64,000 bases of DNA, taken from positions 1-64,000 of the forward strand of contig JFNH01000008.1 of NCBI GenBank assembly GCA_000634415.1. Direction: 5' to 3'. The DNA is from Prochlorococcus sp. scB245a_519A13. GTDB taxonomy: Bacteria > Cyanobacteriota > Cyanobacteriia > PCC-6307 > Cyanobiaceae. The notes beneath the pieces were generated by a model. That model was not told the origin of the DNA and made no database searches. It worked only from the letters and a program-made list of their open reading frames with translations. This document shows positions 1 through 9,739 of the stretch, piece after piece. Within the stretch, counting starts at the first letter, position 1. Every line of letters begins with the position of its first letter. A program made the translations under genes and the position numbers.

Positions 1-49
1 TTTATGAAGCAAGGGTTAGGATAGGTTTTTAATTTTGATGAAGTAAAAA
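1..49. other. Left edge, upstream of cysC
   Basis: Short AT-rich stretch before cysC. Two plus-strand frames run in from the edge and stop quickly (a TAG near 24 and a TAA near 33), so the last few codons of an upstream plus-strand gene could lie here. There is too little sequence to decide. No clear promoter or hairpin is visible. Confidence 0.3.
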
Positions 50-673
50 ATGAAAGAACAAAATCAAACAAAGTCAACCAATATAAAGTGGCACAACTTA
101 ACTATTGATAGAGAAAAGTTAGAGAAAATGAGAGGTCATAAAGGTATGGTTATCTGGTTTACAGGTTTATCTGGTTCTGGTAAAAGTACTTTGGCCAACG
201 CTTTAAATGAAGTTTTGCACTTAGATGGTTTTTCGACTTATGTGTTGGATGGAGATAATATTAGACACGGTTTATGTAAAGATCTTGGTTTTTCGGATGA
301 AGATAGAGAAGAAAATATAAGAAGAATTGGCGAAGTAGCGAATTTATTTATGAATGCTGGGATAATAACTATTACAGCATTCGTTTCGCCATTTATTAGT
401 GATAGAGATAAGGTGAGAAAAATTATTGGATCTAAGGATTTTATTGAAGTTTATTGTTCTGCTGATATCAAAGTTTGCGAAAATAGGGATACTAAAGGTC
501 TTTATAAGAAAGCTCGTTTGGGTGAAATTAAGGATTTTACAGGGATTTCTAGTCCATATGAAGCTCCTCATAATCCAGAAATTGTTGTTGATACAGGTTC
601 GTTAGATTTAAATGATTCCGTTGAACAAGTTATTGACTACCTAAAAAAAGAAAACTTTCTTAATAAGTCCTAA
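50..673 (+). CDS. cysC: Adenylylsulfate (APS) kinase
   Basis: Phosphorylates adenosine 5'-phosphosulfate with ATP to give PAPS, the second step of sulfate activation in the cytoplasm. The 207-residue protein has a P-loop GLSGSGKST at about residues 39-47 and the APS-kinase signature DGDNIRHGL at 67-75, followed by the usual KDFTGISSPYEAP stretch in the C-terminal third. Length is normal for a stand-alone CysC. The first enzyme of the pathway, ATP sulfurylase, lies far away at 60783-61958, so the two are not in one operon here. It is convergent with purE with a gap of only 15 bases. Confidence 0.95.
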   Translation: MKEQNQTKSTNIKWHNLTIDREKLEKMRGHKGMVIWFTGLSGSGKSTLANALNEVLHLDGFSTYVLDGDNIRHGLCKDLGFSDEDREENIRRIGEVANLFMNAGIITITAFVSPFISDRDKVRKIIGSKDFIEVYCSADIKVCENRDTKGLYKKARLGEIKDFTGISSPYEAPHNPEIVVDTGSLDLNDSVEQVIDYLKKENFLNKS

Positions 674-688
674 TAGAAAAATATTAGT

Positions 689-1225
689 TCATTTACTTTG
701 AAGATAATTATCAGGTCCAATAGTTGATAACTTACTATTTTTAGTTCTTACTTGTGTATGAAGATTTTCTCTGAATTCTTTTAAATTTTTCTTTATTGAT
801 TCATCAAATAAACTGATCATCTCTATTGCCAATAATCCAGCATTCTTAGCTCCATTAATTGCAACTGTTGCAACTGGAATCCCAGCGGGCATTTGAACGA
901 TTGATAAAAGAGAGTCAATCCCCTTAAGTGTTTTACTCTCTACTGGTACTCCAATTACAGGAATGCAAGTTATCGATGCCAGCATTCCGGGAAGATGAGC
1001 AGCACCACCAGCACCGGCAATTATTACTTTTATGTTTTCTGATTCTGCATTTTTTGCATATTCCATCATTTCAATAGGTGTTCGATGGGCAGAAAGTATA
1101 CAAACTTCAGTTTTTATTCCAAATTCTCTTAAGACATCAACAGCTGGTTTCAATGTTTTTAGATCTGAATCACTACCCATTACGACAGCAATTTTATAAA
1201 TATCTTTAGAATTAAATTCTGACAA
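689..1225 (-). CDS. purE: N5-carboxyaminoimidazole ribonucleotide mutase PurE
   Basis: Catalytic subunit of AIR carboxylation in purine synthesis, converting N5-CAIR to CAIR. The 178-residue protein shows the class I PurE hallmarks: GSDSD at residues 17-21, SAHRTP at 45-50 and the glycine-rich GAGGAAHLPG at 71-80, which form the active site of the octameric enzyme. It is transcribed divergently from chlM, sharing an 89-base intergenic region that holds a TATAAT-like hexamer at 1247-1252 on the plus strand. No purK is adjacent. Confidence 0.95.
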   Translation of the reverse strand: MSEFNSKDIYKIAVVMGSDSDLKTLKPAVDVLREFGIKTEVCILSAHRTPIEMMEYAKNAESENIKVIIAGAGGAAHLPGMLASITCIPVIGVPVESKTLKGIDSLLSIVQMPAGIPVATVAINGAKNAGLLAIEMISLFDESIKKNLKEFRENLHTQVRTKNSKLSTIGPDNYLQSK

Positions 1226-1314
1226 AATAACAAATCAATTCTTTCCTATAATGGCGTGCAATTAATATGGCGCCAGTTAGTTAGTATAAAAAGAATAAAT
1301 TTTCATAGAATATT

Positions 1315-2016
1315 ATGACGTCAAATAAGATTATCGAAAAAAGTGAAGTTAGGGAGTATTTTAATGGTACTGGGTTTCAAAGATGGAATAAAATTTATAG
1401 CAAATCTGATGAAATTAATACAGTTCAGAAAAATATTAGGAAAGGACATCAAAAAACAGTAGATGATGTAGTCTCATACATCAAAAATTATCCTGAACTA
1501 ACAAAAAAAAGTTTTTGTGATGCGGGATGTGGTGTTGGAAGTCTTTCCATACCTCTACTGAGACTTGGCATCAAAGAGCTACAGGTTAGCGATATTTCTT
1601 CTGAAATGATTAAAGAAACAAAGAAACGTATTAGTGAATTGGGTTTGAATCAAGGCAAAATCAAATATGAAGTCTGTGATCTGGAAAAATTAAAAGGACT
1701 ATTTGATGTTGTAGTTTGTTTGGACGTATTTATTCATTATCCTCAACCGGTCGCAGAAGAAATGGTCCAACATCTATGCGATTTAAGTAAAGAAAAACTA
1801 ATCGTTAGCTTTGCTCCTTATACTCCAGTTCTTGCTGTTTTAAAAAATATTGGAAAATTATTTCCTGGGCCAAGTAAAACTACAAGAGCATATACATTGA
1901 AAGAAAAGGGTATTATTGATGCTGCTAAAGAAAGAGGATTTAAAGTTGTTAAAAAGAAATTAAATCAAGCTCCTTTTTATTTTTCAAAACTAATTGAATT
2001 CGAAAAAATTAAATAA
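1315..2016 (+). CDS. chlM: Magnesium-protoporphyrin IX O-methyltransferase
   Basis: Transfers methyl from S-adenosylmethionine to the 13-propionate of Mg-protoporphyrin IX, the first step after Mg chelatase on the chlorophyll branch. The 233 residues match ChlM/BchM: an N-terminal YFNGTGFQRWNKIY block at about 15-28, then a class I methyltransferase fold with SAM motif DAGCGVGSLS at about 69-78 and a VVCLDVFIHYP segment after the SAM fold. It is convergent with the response regulator, with a single base between the two stop codons. Confidence 0.93.
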   Translation: MTSNKIIEKSEVREYFNGTGFQRWNKIYSKSDEINTVQKNIRKGHQKTVDDVVSYIKNYPELTKKSFCDAGCGVGSLSIPLLRLGIKELQVSDISSEMIKETKKRISELGLNQGKIKYEVCDLEKLKGLFDVVVCLDVFIHYPQPVAEEMVQHLCDLSKEKLIVSFAPYTPVLAVLKNIGKLFPGPSKTTRAYTLKEKGIIDAAKERGFKVVKKKLNQAPFYFSKLIEFEKIK

Positions 2017-2017
2017 T

Positions 2018-2746
2018 TTATTTTACTAAATGATTTTCCAGTGCATAACGAACTAATTCGGTTCGACTAGATGTACCTGTCTTGATAAAAAGTCTACTTA
2101 CATATTTCTCAACATTTCTAATTGATGTTTCAAGCTGTCTTGCAATTTCCTTGTTCATCAGTCCCTCAGCTACTAGTTGAAGCACACTTGCTTCTCTTGG
2201 AGTAAAACTAGGAAGATCAATTTTATTTTCTGGATTAGTTTGGTTTTGGTCTGTGAGCATAGATTTTATTTCAGTAATTTGTTTTGCCATTTTGCTTACA
2301 TCAATATCTGCGAATCGCGCTGCTTCTTTTAGTAAACGTTCTTGTCTGTTGATTACATTTTTAACTCTTGCCGCTAATTCATCGGGATCGAAAGGTTTGG
2401 AAATATAATCATCAACTCCTGCAAGATATCCTTCGGTTCTGTCTAGGGTCATTCCTTTTGCAGTTAGAAAAATAACTGGAGTTCCTCCTAATTTTTCATC
2501 CTCTCTAATTTTTTCTAATAAAGCATAACCGTTGGCTCTAGGCATCATAACATCGCTAATTATCAAATCAGGGAAGACTGTTTGAGCTTTTTCCCAACCA
2601 TCCTCTCCATCAACTGCAATAAATATTTCAAAGCCCTCATCTTCTAGAAATGTTTTAACAGCTGTTCTTAAACCAGGCTCATCATCAACTAATAAAATTC
2701 TTGATTTTCTTAACGGTTCATTTTTTATTTGATTAATTTCATTCAT
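2018..2746 (-). CDS. NarL/LuxR-family response regulator (Rre1/Ycf29-like)
   Basis: Two-component transcription factor. The receiver domain (residues about 15-135) has the acidic pair D21-D22, phospho-acceptor D65 in LIISDVMMP, T95 and K117. A LuxR-type helix-turn-helix follows at about 181-236 (FTPREASVLQLVAEGLMNKEIA). This architecture and length fit the cyanobacterial and plastid Ycf29/Rre1 regulators, but orthology is an inference from appearance only. No sensor kinase is adjacent, as is common in Prochlorococcus. It is divergent from the cysteine desulfurase across a 56-base spacer. Confidence 0.85.
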   Translation of the reverse strand: MNEINQIKNEPLRKSRILLVDDEPGLRTAVKTFLEDEGFEIFIAVDGEDGWEKAQTVFPDLIISDVMMPRANGYALLEKIREDEKLGGTPVIFLTAKGMTLDRTEGYLAGVDDYISKPFDPDELAARVKNVINRQERLLKEAARFADIDVSKMAKQITEIKSMLTDQNQTNPENKIDLPSFTPREASVLQLVAEGLMNKEIARQLETSIRNVEKYVSRLFIKTGTSSRTELVRYALENHLVK

Positions 2747-2802
2747 TTTTTAAATTTTTTAATTTGATTTTCTAGTAATAAACAGAATTTTATATACTAA
2801 AC

Positions 2803-3951
2803 ATGATGCTATCAACTCCCATACTACTAGACTATCAATCTTCGACTCCTTGCTATAAAGATGTTGTTGATTCTATGAAACCTTTTTGGGGTGAGATATT
2901 TTCTAATCCTGCAAGCAAATCTAATTTGGCAGGGATTAACGCAAGCGCCATATTGGAAGCTTCAAGAGAAAAAATAGAACAAAATTTATTTCTTCAGAAT
3001 AAAAAAGTTATTTTTACAAGTGGTGCAACTGAATCTAATAACTTAGCCTTATTAGGTTTTGCTAGAAATTTCTATAAAAAAACAGGAAATTATGGACATA
3101 TTATTACCTTAAAAACGGAGCATAAAGCTGTTTTGGAGCCCCTAAACCAACTAAAAAAAGAGGGATTTATGGTTACAGAAATTAATCCTGAGAAAGATGG
3201 CTTAATTTCGGAAGAACAATTCAAAAAAAATATAAGAGAAGATACATTTCTGGTTAGTGTCATGTTGGCAAATAATGAAATAGGAGTTATTCAGCCCATA
3301 GAGAATTTTTCAAAAATATGTAAATCGCGAGGAATAACTTTTCACTCTGATTTCGCACAATGTTTAGGTTATATCGAGTTAGACAATCTTTTATCAGATG
3401 TAAATATGATTACGATGAGTTCTCACAAAATATATGGTCCTAAAGGGATAGGACTTCTCTTAATTGATGAAGAAATTAATCTTGAGCCCTTAATTGTTGG
3501 AGGAGGTCAAGAATATGGTCTAAGGTCTGGAACATTACCTCTTCCTTTAGTAGTTGGCTTTGCTAAAGCAATAGAGATAGCAGTTTTTAATCAAAAAAAT
3601 AATGCTGAGAAATTACTTTTACACAGAAATAACCTTTTAGAGGGTTTGTTAGAAAATAATTCTGGTTTATTAATTAATGGCTCCATAGAAAAAAGATTAC
3701 CTCACAATTTAAACTTGACTGTATTGGATTTAAACGGAGCAAAGTTTCATAAACTTTTAAAATCTAAAATAATTTGTTCTAGTGGATCTGCATGCAGTAA
3801 TGGTGAACCATCTCATGTTTTACTAGCCTTAGGTAGATCTTTTAGAGAGGCGGAATCTTCAATAAGGTTAAGTATTGGATTAAGCACTAACTCAGACGAT
3901 ATAAAACAAGCAATTCATATTCTTACAAATACGATCAAATCATTACGTTAG
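2803..3951 (+). CDS. Cysteine desulfurase, NifS/IscS class
   Basis: PLP-dependent enzyme that takes sulfur from cysteine as a persulfide for Fe-S cluster or thiolation chemistry. PLP Schiff-base lysine is K209 in SSHKIYGPKG, with H107 (KTEHKAV) and HSDFAQ at 181-186 as cofactor contacts. The persulfide cysteine is C331 in SSGSACSNGEPS, which is the class I (NifS/IscS) arrangement rather than SufS. The protein is 382 residues, normal length. No isc, suf or thiI genes are adjacent, so the sulfur acceptor cannot be read from context. Confidence 0.9.
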   Translation: MMLSTPILLDYQSSTPCYKDVVDSMKPFWGEIFSNPASKSNLAGINASAILEASREKIEQNLFLQNKKVIFTSGATESNNLALLGFARNFYKKTGNYGHIITLKTEHKAVLEPLNQLKKEGFMVTEINPEKDGLISEEQFKKNIREDTFLVSVMLANNEIGVIQPIENFSKICKSRGITFHSDFAQCLGYIELDNLLSDVNMITMSSHKIYGPKGIGLLLIDEEINLEPLIVGGGQEYGLRSGTLPLPLVVGFAKAIEIAVFNQKNNAEKLLLHRNNLLEGLLENNSGLLINGSIEKRLPHNLNLTVLDLNGAKFHKLLKSKIICSSGSACSNGEPSHVLLALGRSFREAESSIRLSIGLSTNSDDIKQAIHILTNTIKSLR

Positions 3952-3965
3952 AAATTATTGGCTCT

Positions 3966-4868
3966 TTAATTTAATTGAGCAATTCTTAATTTTCCACTTC
4001 TAGCTCTTTTATTTAGTTCGACCTCTTCTATGGAGGGAGTTATTGGCTTTTTTGTAAGGTTTTTTAGTCTTTGATCATTTTTAAAAGAACTTTTGACTAG
4101 CCTATCCTCCAGGGAATGAAAACTAATTATAGAAATAATTCCTCCTGGCAAAAGCCATTCAGGAACAACTTGCAAAAATTTTTCTAATACGTCAATTTCT
4201 TTATTAACGGCAATTCTTAGTGCTTGAAATGTTCTTGTTGCTGGGTGTATTTTTTTATATCTTTGTTTTGGTGGGAAGCAGCCCGCAATAGAATAAGCTA
4301 ACTCTTTTGTCCCAGAATATTTCCCATTTTCCCTTAAATCCATTTTTATTTTCCTAGCAATTTTTCTTGATAATCTCTCATCTCCATATTTATAAATTAG
4401 GTTAGCTAGATCTTTTTCATCTAAAGCCTCAATTAACTTCTCTGCATCAACCTCAAGAAAAGGATTCATTCTCATATCAAGTGGACCATCTTTTTGGAAG
4501 CTAAATCCTCTTTTAGGGTCATCAATTTGATTACTATTTACTCCAAGATCTGCAATTACAAAAGAAACTTTTTCTTTTGGTACGAAATCCGCAAAATTTG
4601 AAGCCCTTATATCAATCCTATTTTGAAATTCATCAAGTTTTTTTGATGCTGATTTTCTTGCGAATGGATCTTGATCAAGTCCAATTATATTTAAATCCGA
4701 ATATTTTCTCAATAAATGATAAGAGTGCCCGCCTCCTCCTAGCGTTGCGTCTATTCCTTTAAGTTTGTTGTCATGTATTAAAGGGTAATGCTCTAATGAG
4801 GCCATAATCTCATCTGTCATAACTGATTGATGATTGAAAAAAGATGAATCAGATAGGTCAGTTTGCAT
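3966..4868 (-). CDS. rsmH: 16S rRNA (cytosine(1402)-N4)-methyltransferase
   Basis: Methylates N4 of C1402 in the decoding centre of 16S rRNA. The 300-residue protein begins with the family-typical HQSVMTDEI and has the SAM-binding GIDATLGGGGHS at about 38-49, DLGVNSNQID in the middle, and the C-terminal FHSLEDRLVK motif. It is often found with division genes in other bacteria, but here it stands alone, divergent from ndhH and separated from it by 38 bases. Confidence 0.95.
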   Translation of the reverse strand: MQTDLSDSSFFNHQSVMTDEIMASLEHYPLIHDNKLKGIDATLGGGGHSYHLLRKYSDLNIIGLDQDPFARKSASKKLDEFQNRIDIRASNFADFVPKEKVSFVIADLGVNSNQIDDPKRGFSFQKDGPLDMRMNPFLEVDAEKLIEALDEKDLANLIYKYGDERLSRKIARKIKMDLRENGKYSGTKELAYSIAGCFPPKQRYKKIHPATRTFQALRIAVNKEIDVLEKFLQVVPEWLLPGGIISIISFHSLEDRLVKSSFKNDQRLKNLTKKPITPSIEEVELNKRARSGKLRIAQLN

Positions 4869-4906
4869 AACTTTCGACTAAGATTTGTATAGAAGTTAAA
4901 TTTCGA

Positions 4907-6094
4907 ATGGCTCAGCTAGAGACTAGAACAGAACCAATGGTGGTCAATTTTGGCCCTCACCATCCTTCAATGCATGGGGTTTTAAGGTTAGTTGTAACTC
5001 TTGATGGTGAGAATGTCATTGATTGTGAGCCAGTAATTGGATATTTACATAGAGGAATGGAAAAGATAGCTGAAAATAGAACAAATGTAATGTATGTCCC
5101 TTATGTAAGCAGAATGGATTATGCAGCAGGAATGTTCTATGAAGCTATTGTAGTAAATGCTCCTGAAAGATTAGCTAATATTCCAGTTCCCAAAAGAGCT
5201 AGTTACATCAGAGTTCTTATGCTCGAACTTAATCGTATTGCTAATCATCTTTTATGGCTTGGCCCTTTTTTAGCAGACGTAGGAGCTCAAACTCCATTTT
5301 TCTATATTTTTAGAGAAAGAGAGATGATCTATGATCTCTGGGAAGCTGCTACTGGACAAAGGCTAATAAATAATAATTTCTTTAGGATAGGCGGTGTCGC
5401 ATGTGATCTCCCATACGGATGGTTAGAAAAATGTATAGACTTTTGCGATTGGTTTGGTCCTAAGATAGATGAATACGAAAAATTAATTACAAATAATCCA
5501 ATTTTTAGAAAAAGAATTGAAGGTCTAGGAACAATACAAAGAGACCAGGCAATTAATTGGTCTTTGTCTGGGCCAATGCTTAGAGCTTCTGGAGTTTCTT
5601 GGGATTTAAGGAAAGTCGATAGTTATGAATGTTATGACGATTTTGATTGGCAGATTGCTTCGGAAAAAGAAGGAGATTGTTATGCGAGATATCGAGTAAG
5701 AGTTGAAGAGATGAGACAATCACTAAGCATCATTCGCCAAGCCTGCAAAATGATTCCAGGAGGTCCAACAGAAAATTTAGAAGCTCAAAGAATGGCGACT
5801 GAAGATAAGAAAAATGAAATATTTGGTATCGACTATCAATATGTAGCTAAAAAGGTTGCTCCAACTTTTAAAATTCCTAACGGAGAATTATATACAAGAT
5901 TAGAGTCCGGCAAAGGAGAAATAGGTGTATTTATTCAAGGAAATAATGAAGTTACCCCATGGAGATTTAAAATCAGAGCAGCTGATTTAAATAATCTGCA
6001 AATATTGCCTCATATTCTTAAAGGTGCCAAAATCGCTGATATTATGGCAATCCTTGGTTCAATAGATGTCATTATGGGATCTGTTGATAGATAA
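4907..6094 (+). CDS. ndhH: NAD(P)H-quinone oxidoreductase subunit H
   Basis: 49-kDa-type subunit of the NDH-1 complex in the thylakoid, in the peripheral arm next to the quinone site. It supports respiratory and cyclic electron flow. The 395-residue sequence is typical throughout: [14 protein letters not shown] near the start, [19 protein letters not shown], and the C-terminal end IMGSVDR. It is followed after 9 bases by the thioesterase gene in the same direction. That neighbour acts in phylloquinone synthesis, not in NDH-1. Confidence 0.97.
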   Translation: MAQLETRTEPMVVNFGPHHPSMHGVLRLVVTLDGENVIDCEPVIGYLHRGMEKIAENRTNVMYVPYVSRMDYAAGMFYEAIVVNAPERLANIPVPKRASYIRVLMLELNRIANHLLWLGPFLADVGAQTPFFYIFREREMIYDLWEAATGQRLINNNFFRIGGVACDLPYGWLEKCIDFCDWFGPKIDEYEKLITNNPIFRKRIEGLGTIQRDQAINWSLSGPMLRASGVSWDLRKVDSYECYDDFDWQIASEKEGDCYARYRVRVEEMRQSLSIIRQACKMIPGGPTENLEAQRMATEDKKNEIFGIDYQYVAKKVAPTFKIPNGELYTRLESGKGEIGVFIQGNNEVTPWRFKIRAADLNNLQILPHILKGAKIADIMAILGSIDVIMGSVDR

Positions 6095-6103
6095 TTTCTT
6101 TAA

Positions 6104-6556
<453 letters not shown>

Positions 6557-6559
6557 TTA

Positions 6560-7774
6560 TTATTTTTTAAATTTATAGTTTATTTTTTCTGTAATGTTAT
6601 TTTTGTTTTTAACAATCCACTTTTCAGGCTTTTCATGTTTAGGCCAACTTTGAGAAAAATTTTTTAATAAATTTAAAGAAATTTCAATATTTTTATCATT
6701 TGTAAGTTCTCTAAATTCAACTATTACTTTAATTTTATTTCCCCATAATTTGTTAGATACTTTCGAAATATTGAATTTATTAATTGGGATATTTTCTTTC
6801 ATAATGAAATCATTTAATCTAGATTCAATTACTTCAGGGAAAACTACTTCTCCACCTGAATTAAAGGCATTATCACTTCTTCCAACAAATTTTAAATAGT
6901 AAGAATTATTGATTTGCTTAATTTCACCTAAATCCCCGGTTTGCCACCACCCATTTTTATTTTTGAAATTTTCAGTTTTTAAAGAATCTATTATTTCGAT
7001 TCCAATTCTGGCTGATTTTATTTCGATTAATCCTTGTGCGTTAATTCTTATTTTTGTATCTGGTAGTATTTCTCCAACATTTTTAAAACCCATTAAGAAT
7101 TCTTTTGGTTTTAAACTCGTAACCATTGCTGCTGTTTCAGTTGAGCCGTAACAAGGTGCTAATTTTATTTTTTCTTTTATACATTGTTCTGCAGTTTCGT
7201 CTGAAATTGAAGCTCCACCTACCCAAATTAGATCAAAAATTTTAAGCCAACTAATTCCATCTTTTTGAGCTAAAAGTCTTTGTAATTGGGTAGGTACTAA
7301 TGACGTAATCAAGTGTTTTTTGTTTTTTTTAAATTTAATTGTGAAAAGTAAAAGTTCTCGAGTTTTTTTTATCAAATTCGGAGAAATATTAATACAATCA
7401 CATCCCCAAGTTTGACTTCTAAAAATTGGCATTAATCCACTTATATGGTTCAGGGGTAAAGTATTTAAAATTAAGCAGTTTTGTAATTCAAATCCTTGCT
7501 CTATTAGCCATTGACCTGATGTAGTTGCAGATAATTTAAGATTATTTAAATGGTGAAAACATTGTCTCGGTTTTCCAGAACTCCCACTACTGTTTAAGAT
7601 AATTGCTGGCCCATTTTCAGTAATTGAATCTAATACATCTTTGTCTTCATAAAATTTGTTTTTTACATAAATAATTTTATTCTCTCTAATTTTTTCAATA
7701 ATTTTTTCTACAGATTGAGTTTCGTTATTTTCAACTTCAATAGTATGAATTTTATTTTTCATAGTTGATCCCAT
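6560..7774 (-). CDS. menE: O-succinylbenzoate-CoA ligase
   Basis: Activates o-succinylbenzoate to its CoA thioester in phylloquinone synthesis. It is an AMP-forming acyl-CoA synthetase with the P-loop-like LNSSGSSGKPR at residues 60-70, YGSTETAAM near 210 and the WWQTGDLGE motif near 280. At 404 residues it is shorter than most bacterial MenE proteins. Its first codons overlap the end of menC by 16 bases. An internal ATG four codons downstream (7762) would reduce the overlap, so the exact start is uncertain. Last gene of the menA-menC-menE operon. Confidence 0.9.
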   Translation of the reverse strand: MGSTMKNKIHTIEVENNETQSVEKIIEKIRENKIIYVKNKFYEDKDVLDSITENGPAIILNSSGSSGKPRQCFHHLNNLKLSATTSGQWLIEQGFELQNCLILNTLPLNHISGLMPIFRSQTWGCDCINISPNLIKKTRELLLFTIKFKKNKKHLITSLVPTQLQRLLAQKDGISWLKIFDLIWVGGASISDETAEQCIKEKIKLAPCYGSTETAAMVTSLKPKEFLMGFKNVGEILPDTKIRINAQGLIEIKSARIGIEIIDSLKTENFKNKNGWWQTGDLGEIKQINNSYYLKFVGRSDNAFNSGGEVVFPEVIESRLNDFIMKENIPINKFNISKVSNKLWGNKIKVIVEFRELTNDKNIEISLNLLKNFSQSWPKHEKPEKWIVKNKNNITEKINYKFKK

Positions 7775-8724
7775 ATCTTTTTTGCTTCATTTAAAAATAG
7801 AAACGAATTAGGGAATTTATTCATGGCTAATCCCGGAACTTTTGGCGTTGGTCCTTGTAATTGTAGAGAAGATAAATGATGGAGCCATCTCTTTCCTATT
7901 CCAGTTTCAAATGAGGTACTTATAGATATTAGAGCTTTTTTATTTTCTAATTCTCTTAAAAGCTTAACTGGATTATTTTCTTGAGAAGGCCTTCTAATTT
8001 GCCAACCCTTCCACTCATCAATCAAATTTGGAAATTTTAAAAGTGATTCGTCTAAAGCTATTGGAATTTTTTTGTTTAGTTCTGTCAGTCCATCAATATC
8101 ATCAACACAGAGAGGTTGTTCTAACCAATCTATATTTTTATTATCTTTCAAAATATCAGCCCATCTATTAGCTATCTCTCTTCTCCAAGAACCATTAGCA
8201 TCTATTCTTAACTTAATATTATTACCTATTTTGCTTAAAATTTCTTCTAATTTTGCTTCTTCCTCATGGTTATTTTTTAGTGCTACTTTCCATTTTAAGG
8301 TTAAAGATTTTCCAACATCACAATGTCTTTTTTTAATATCATTTAGATCTGAAACTACATTTTCATGATTTAACAATATGGCTGTTTTACCAATTTCATC
8401 AAAGTAGTAGTTTTCTTTAAAAATTATTTTTCCATTGATCTCAGCTAATGCAGAATTAATTGCAGATTGAATGCATGGGTGAAAAATATTTATTTGCTCA
8501 GATAAATTAAATTCCTCTATATATTCAGGGATCATATCTAGTTGTTTCGCACACTTTTTTAAGTCTTTTTTTTGTAGCGGTGAAACTTCTCCAAACCCTA
8601 TTTTTTTATCATTACTTATTAATTTAATTATCCAACCCGATTTTGTATGGTAATTGGTTTTAGAATTTTCTACTTTGGCCGATAACTTAAAGCTATAAGA
8701 TTTTTTTTGAAATATTAAGTTCAT
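7759..8724 (-). CDS. menC: o-Succinylbenzoate synthase
   Basis: Enolase-superfamily dehydratase making o-succinylbenzoate from SHCHC. Recognisable superfamily elements are LTLKWKV (KxK base), LRIDANGSW and WLEQPL (metal ligands) and IALDES. The 321-residue length is normal. Its start overlaps the stop of menA by 4 bases and its end overlaps menE, so the three genes are probably translationally coupled. Sequence identity to enteric MenC would be low, so context supports the call. Confidence 0.9.
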   Translation of the reverse strand: MNLIFQKKSYSFKLSAKVENSKTNYHTKSGWIIKLISNDKKIGFGEVSPLQKKDLKKCAKQLDMIPEYIEEFNLSEQINIFHPCIQSAINSALAEINGKIIFKENYYFDEIGKTAILLNHENVVSDLNDIKKRHCDVGKSLTLKWKVALKNNHEEEAKLEEILSKIGNNIKLRIDANGSWRREIANRWADILKDNKNIDWLEQPLCVDDIDGLTELNKKIPIALDESLLKFPNLIDEWKGWQIRRPSQENNPVKLLRELENKKALISISTSFETGIGKRWLHHLSSLQLQGPTPKVPGLAMNKFPNSFLFLNEAKKIWDQL

Positions 8725-9638
8725 TTATTTAGATAGTAATTAAATATTAATCCTGTGATTAAACCAATTCCATTAAGAGTTTGAAATTTTATTGCGACGA
8801 ATTTGCAATTTTTTATTGCAGAAGGTTTTGCATACGAAGACTTTAATAAATTTATAAGTCTTATTGCTTGAGGGAAACTAAGCAAATAAAGGATGCAAAA
8901 CACTGGAATAAATCCATAAACTATTGTGAAAAGTTGAAAAATATATATTGTAAAAATTATCCAAGGCACAAATTGAGAACCTTTTTTTGCCCCTAAGCGA
9001 ACTAAAGGTGAATTTTTCCCATGCTTTTTATCTTCAGAAATTTGATGAAAATGAGAACAAAATAATACAAGAGTTGTTGCCAAAGAAGGTCCTGAACCAA
9101 GTAATAAAGAAACTTTCCATGGAATATCTTCGATGTAAATATTAGACGGATTTAACGCAATTAAGACTGCAGAGTACGCAAAAGGTCCAAATGCAAGCCA
9201 GCATAATGGTTCTCCTAAACCTTGATAGCCCAATCTAAAAGGAGGACCTTGATATAAATATCCTAAGAAGCAGCAAGCTGCCACCAAAATAAAAATGTTT
9301 ATACTTGTTGATACTGAAATAATTAAAATTATTAATAAACCAATAACTAAAGATGTATATGCAATAAATGAAATTATTTTTTTATTTTTTACAAGATTTA
9401 CAATTGAATGGAATTTAAATTCATCGATTCCTGTTTCTGCGTCGTATAAATCATTAGTTAGATTTTCCCAAAGTAATATCAAAATTGCAGCTAAAGTAAA
9501 TGAAATTAAATTATAAATTTTTAACTCTTCATATTGATTGAGTAAGTAAGCCCCTGTTATTAAAACTGGAAGTATGGCAACAGAATAAAGAGGCCATTTT
9601 ATTGCTTTTTTCCATAATTTTTTTTTATCTTCGTCCAT
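8721..9638 (-). CDS. menA: 1,4-dihydroxy-2-naphthoate phytyltransferase
   Basis: Integral membrane UbiA-family prenyltransferase that attaches the phytyl chain to DHNA, giving the quinone later methylated to phylloquinone, the photosystem I cofactor. The prenyl-diphosphate/Mg site NDLYDAETGID lies at about residues 62-72. Several hydrophobic helices cover most of the 305 residues. First gene of the menA-menC-menE operon, divergent from menF across a 101-base gap that presumably carries both promoters. Confidence 0.93.
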   Translation of the reverse strand: MDEDKKKLWKKAIKWPLYSVAILPVLITGAYLLNQYEELKIYNLISFTLAAILILLWENLTNDLYDAETGIDEFKFHSIVNLVKNKKIISFIAYTSLVIGLLIILIISVSTSINIFILVAACCFLGYLYQGPPFRLGYQGLGEPLCWLAFGPFAYSAVLIALNPSNIYIEDIPWKVSLLLGSGPSLATTLVLFCSHFHQISEDKKHGKNSPLVRLGAKKGSQFVPWIIFTIYIFQLFTIVYGFIPVFCILYLLSFPQAIRLINLLKSSYAKPSAIKNCKFVAIKFQTLNGIGLITGLIFNYYLNK

Positions 9639-9739
9639 TTTTAATTCACACGCAAAATTAGATAATTATTGAATGTAGTTTATAAATTGAGTTACATTTT
9701 TTACTTTATTGCATCATTTTTAGTTATTTTCAATAAGTA

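Noticed and set aside
344-571. Minus-strand open frame across cysC
   Set aside because: It is a shadow of cysC, with no ribosome site or recognisable motif. The same holds for the other long opposite-strand frames inside rplA, rplL, mutS2, hemB and clpB2.
9650-9720. Short inverted repeat ATGTA/TACAT upstream of menF
   Set aside because: Only five paired bases with a 15-base centre, which is expected by chance in AT-rich DNA; does not fit an NtcA-type GTA-N8-TAC site.
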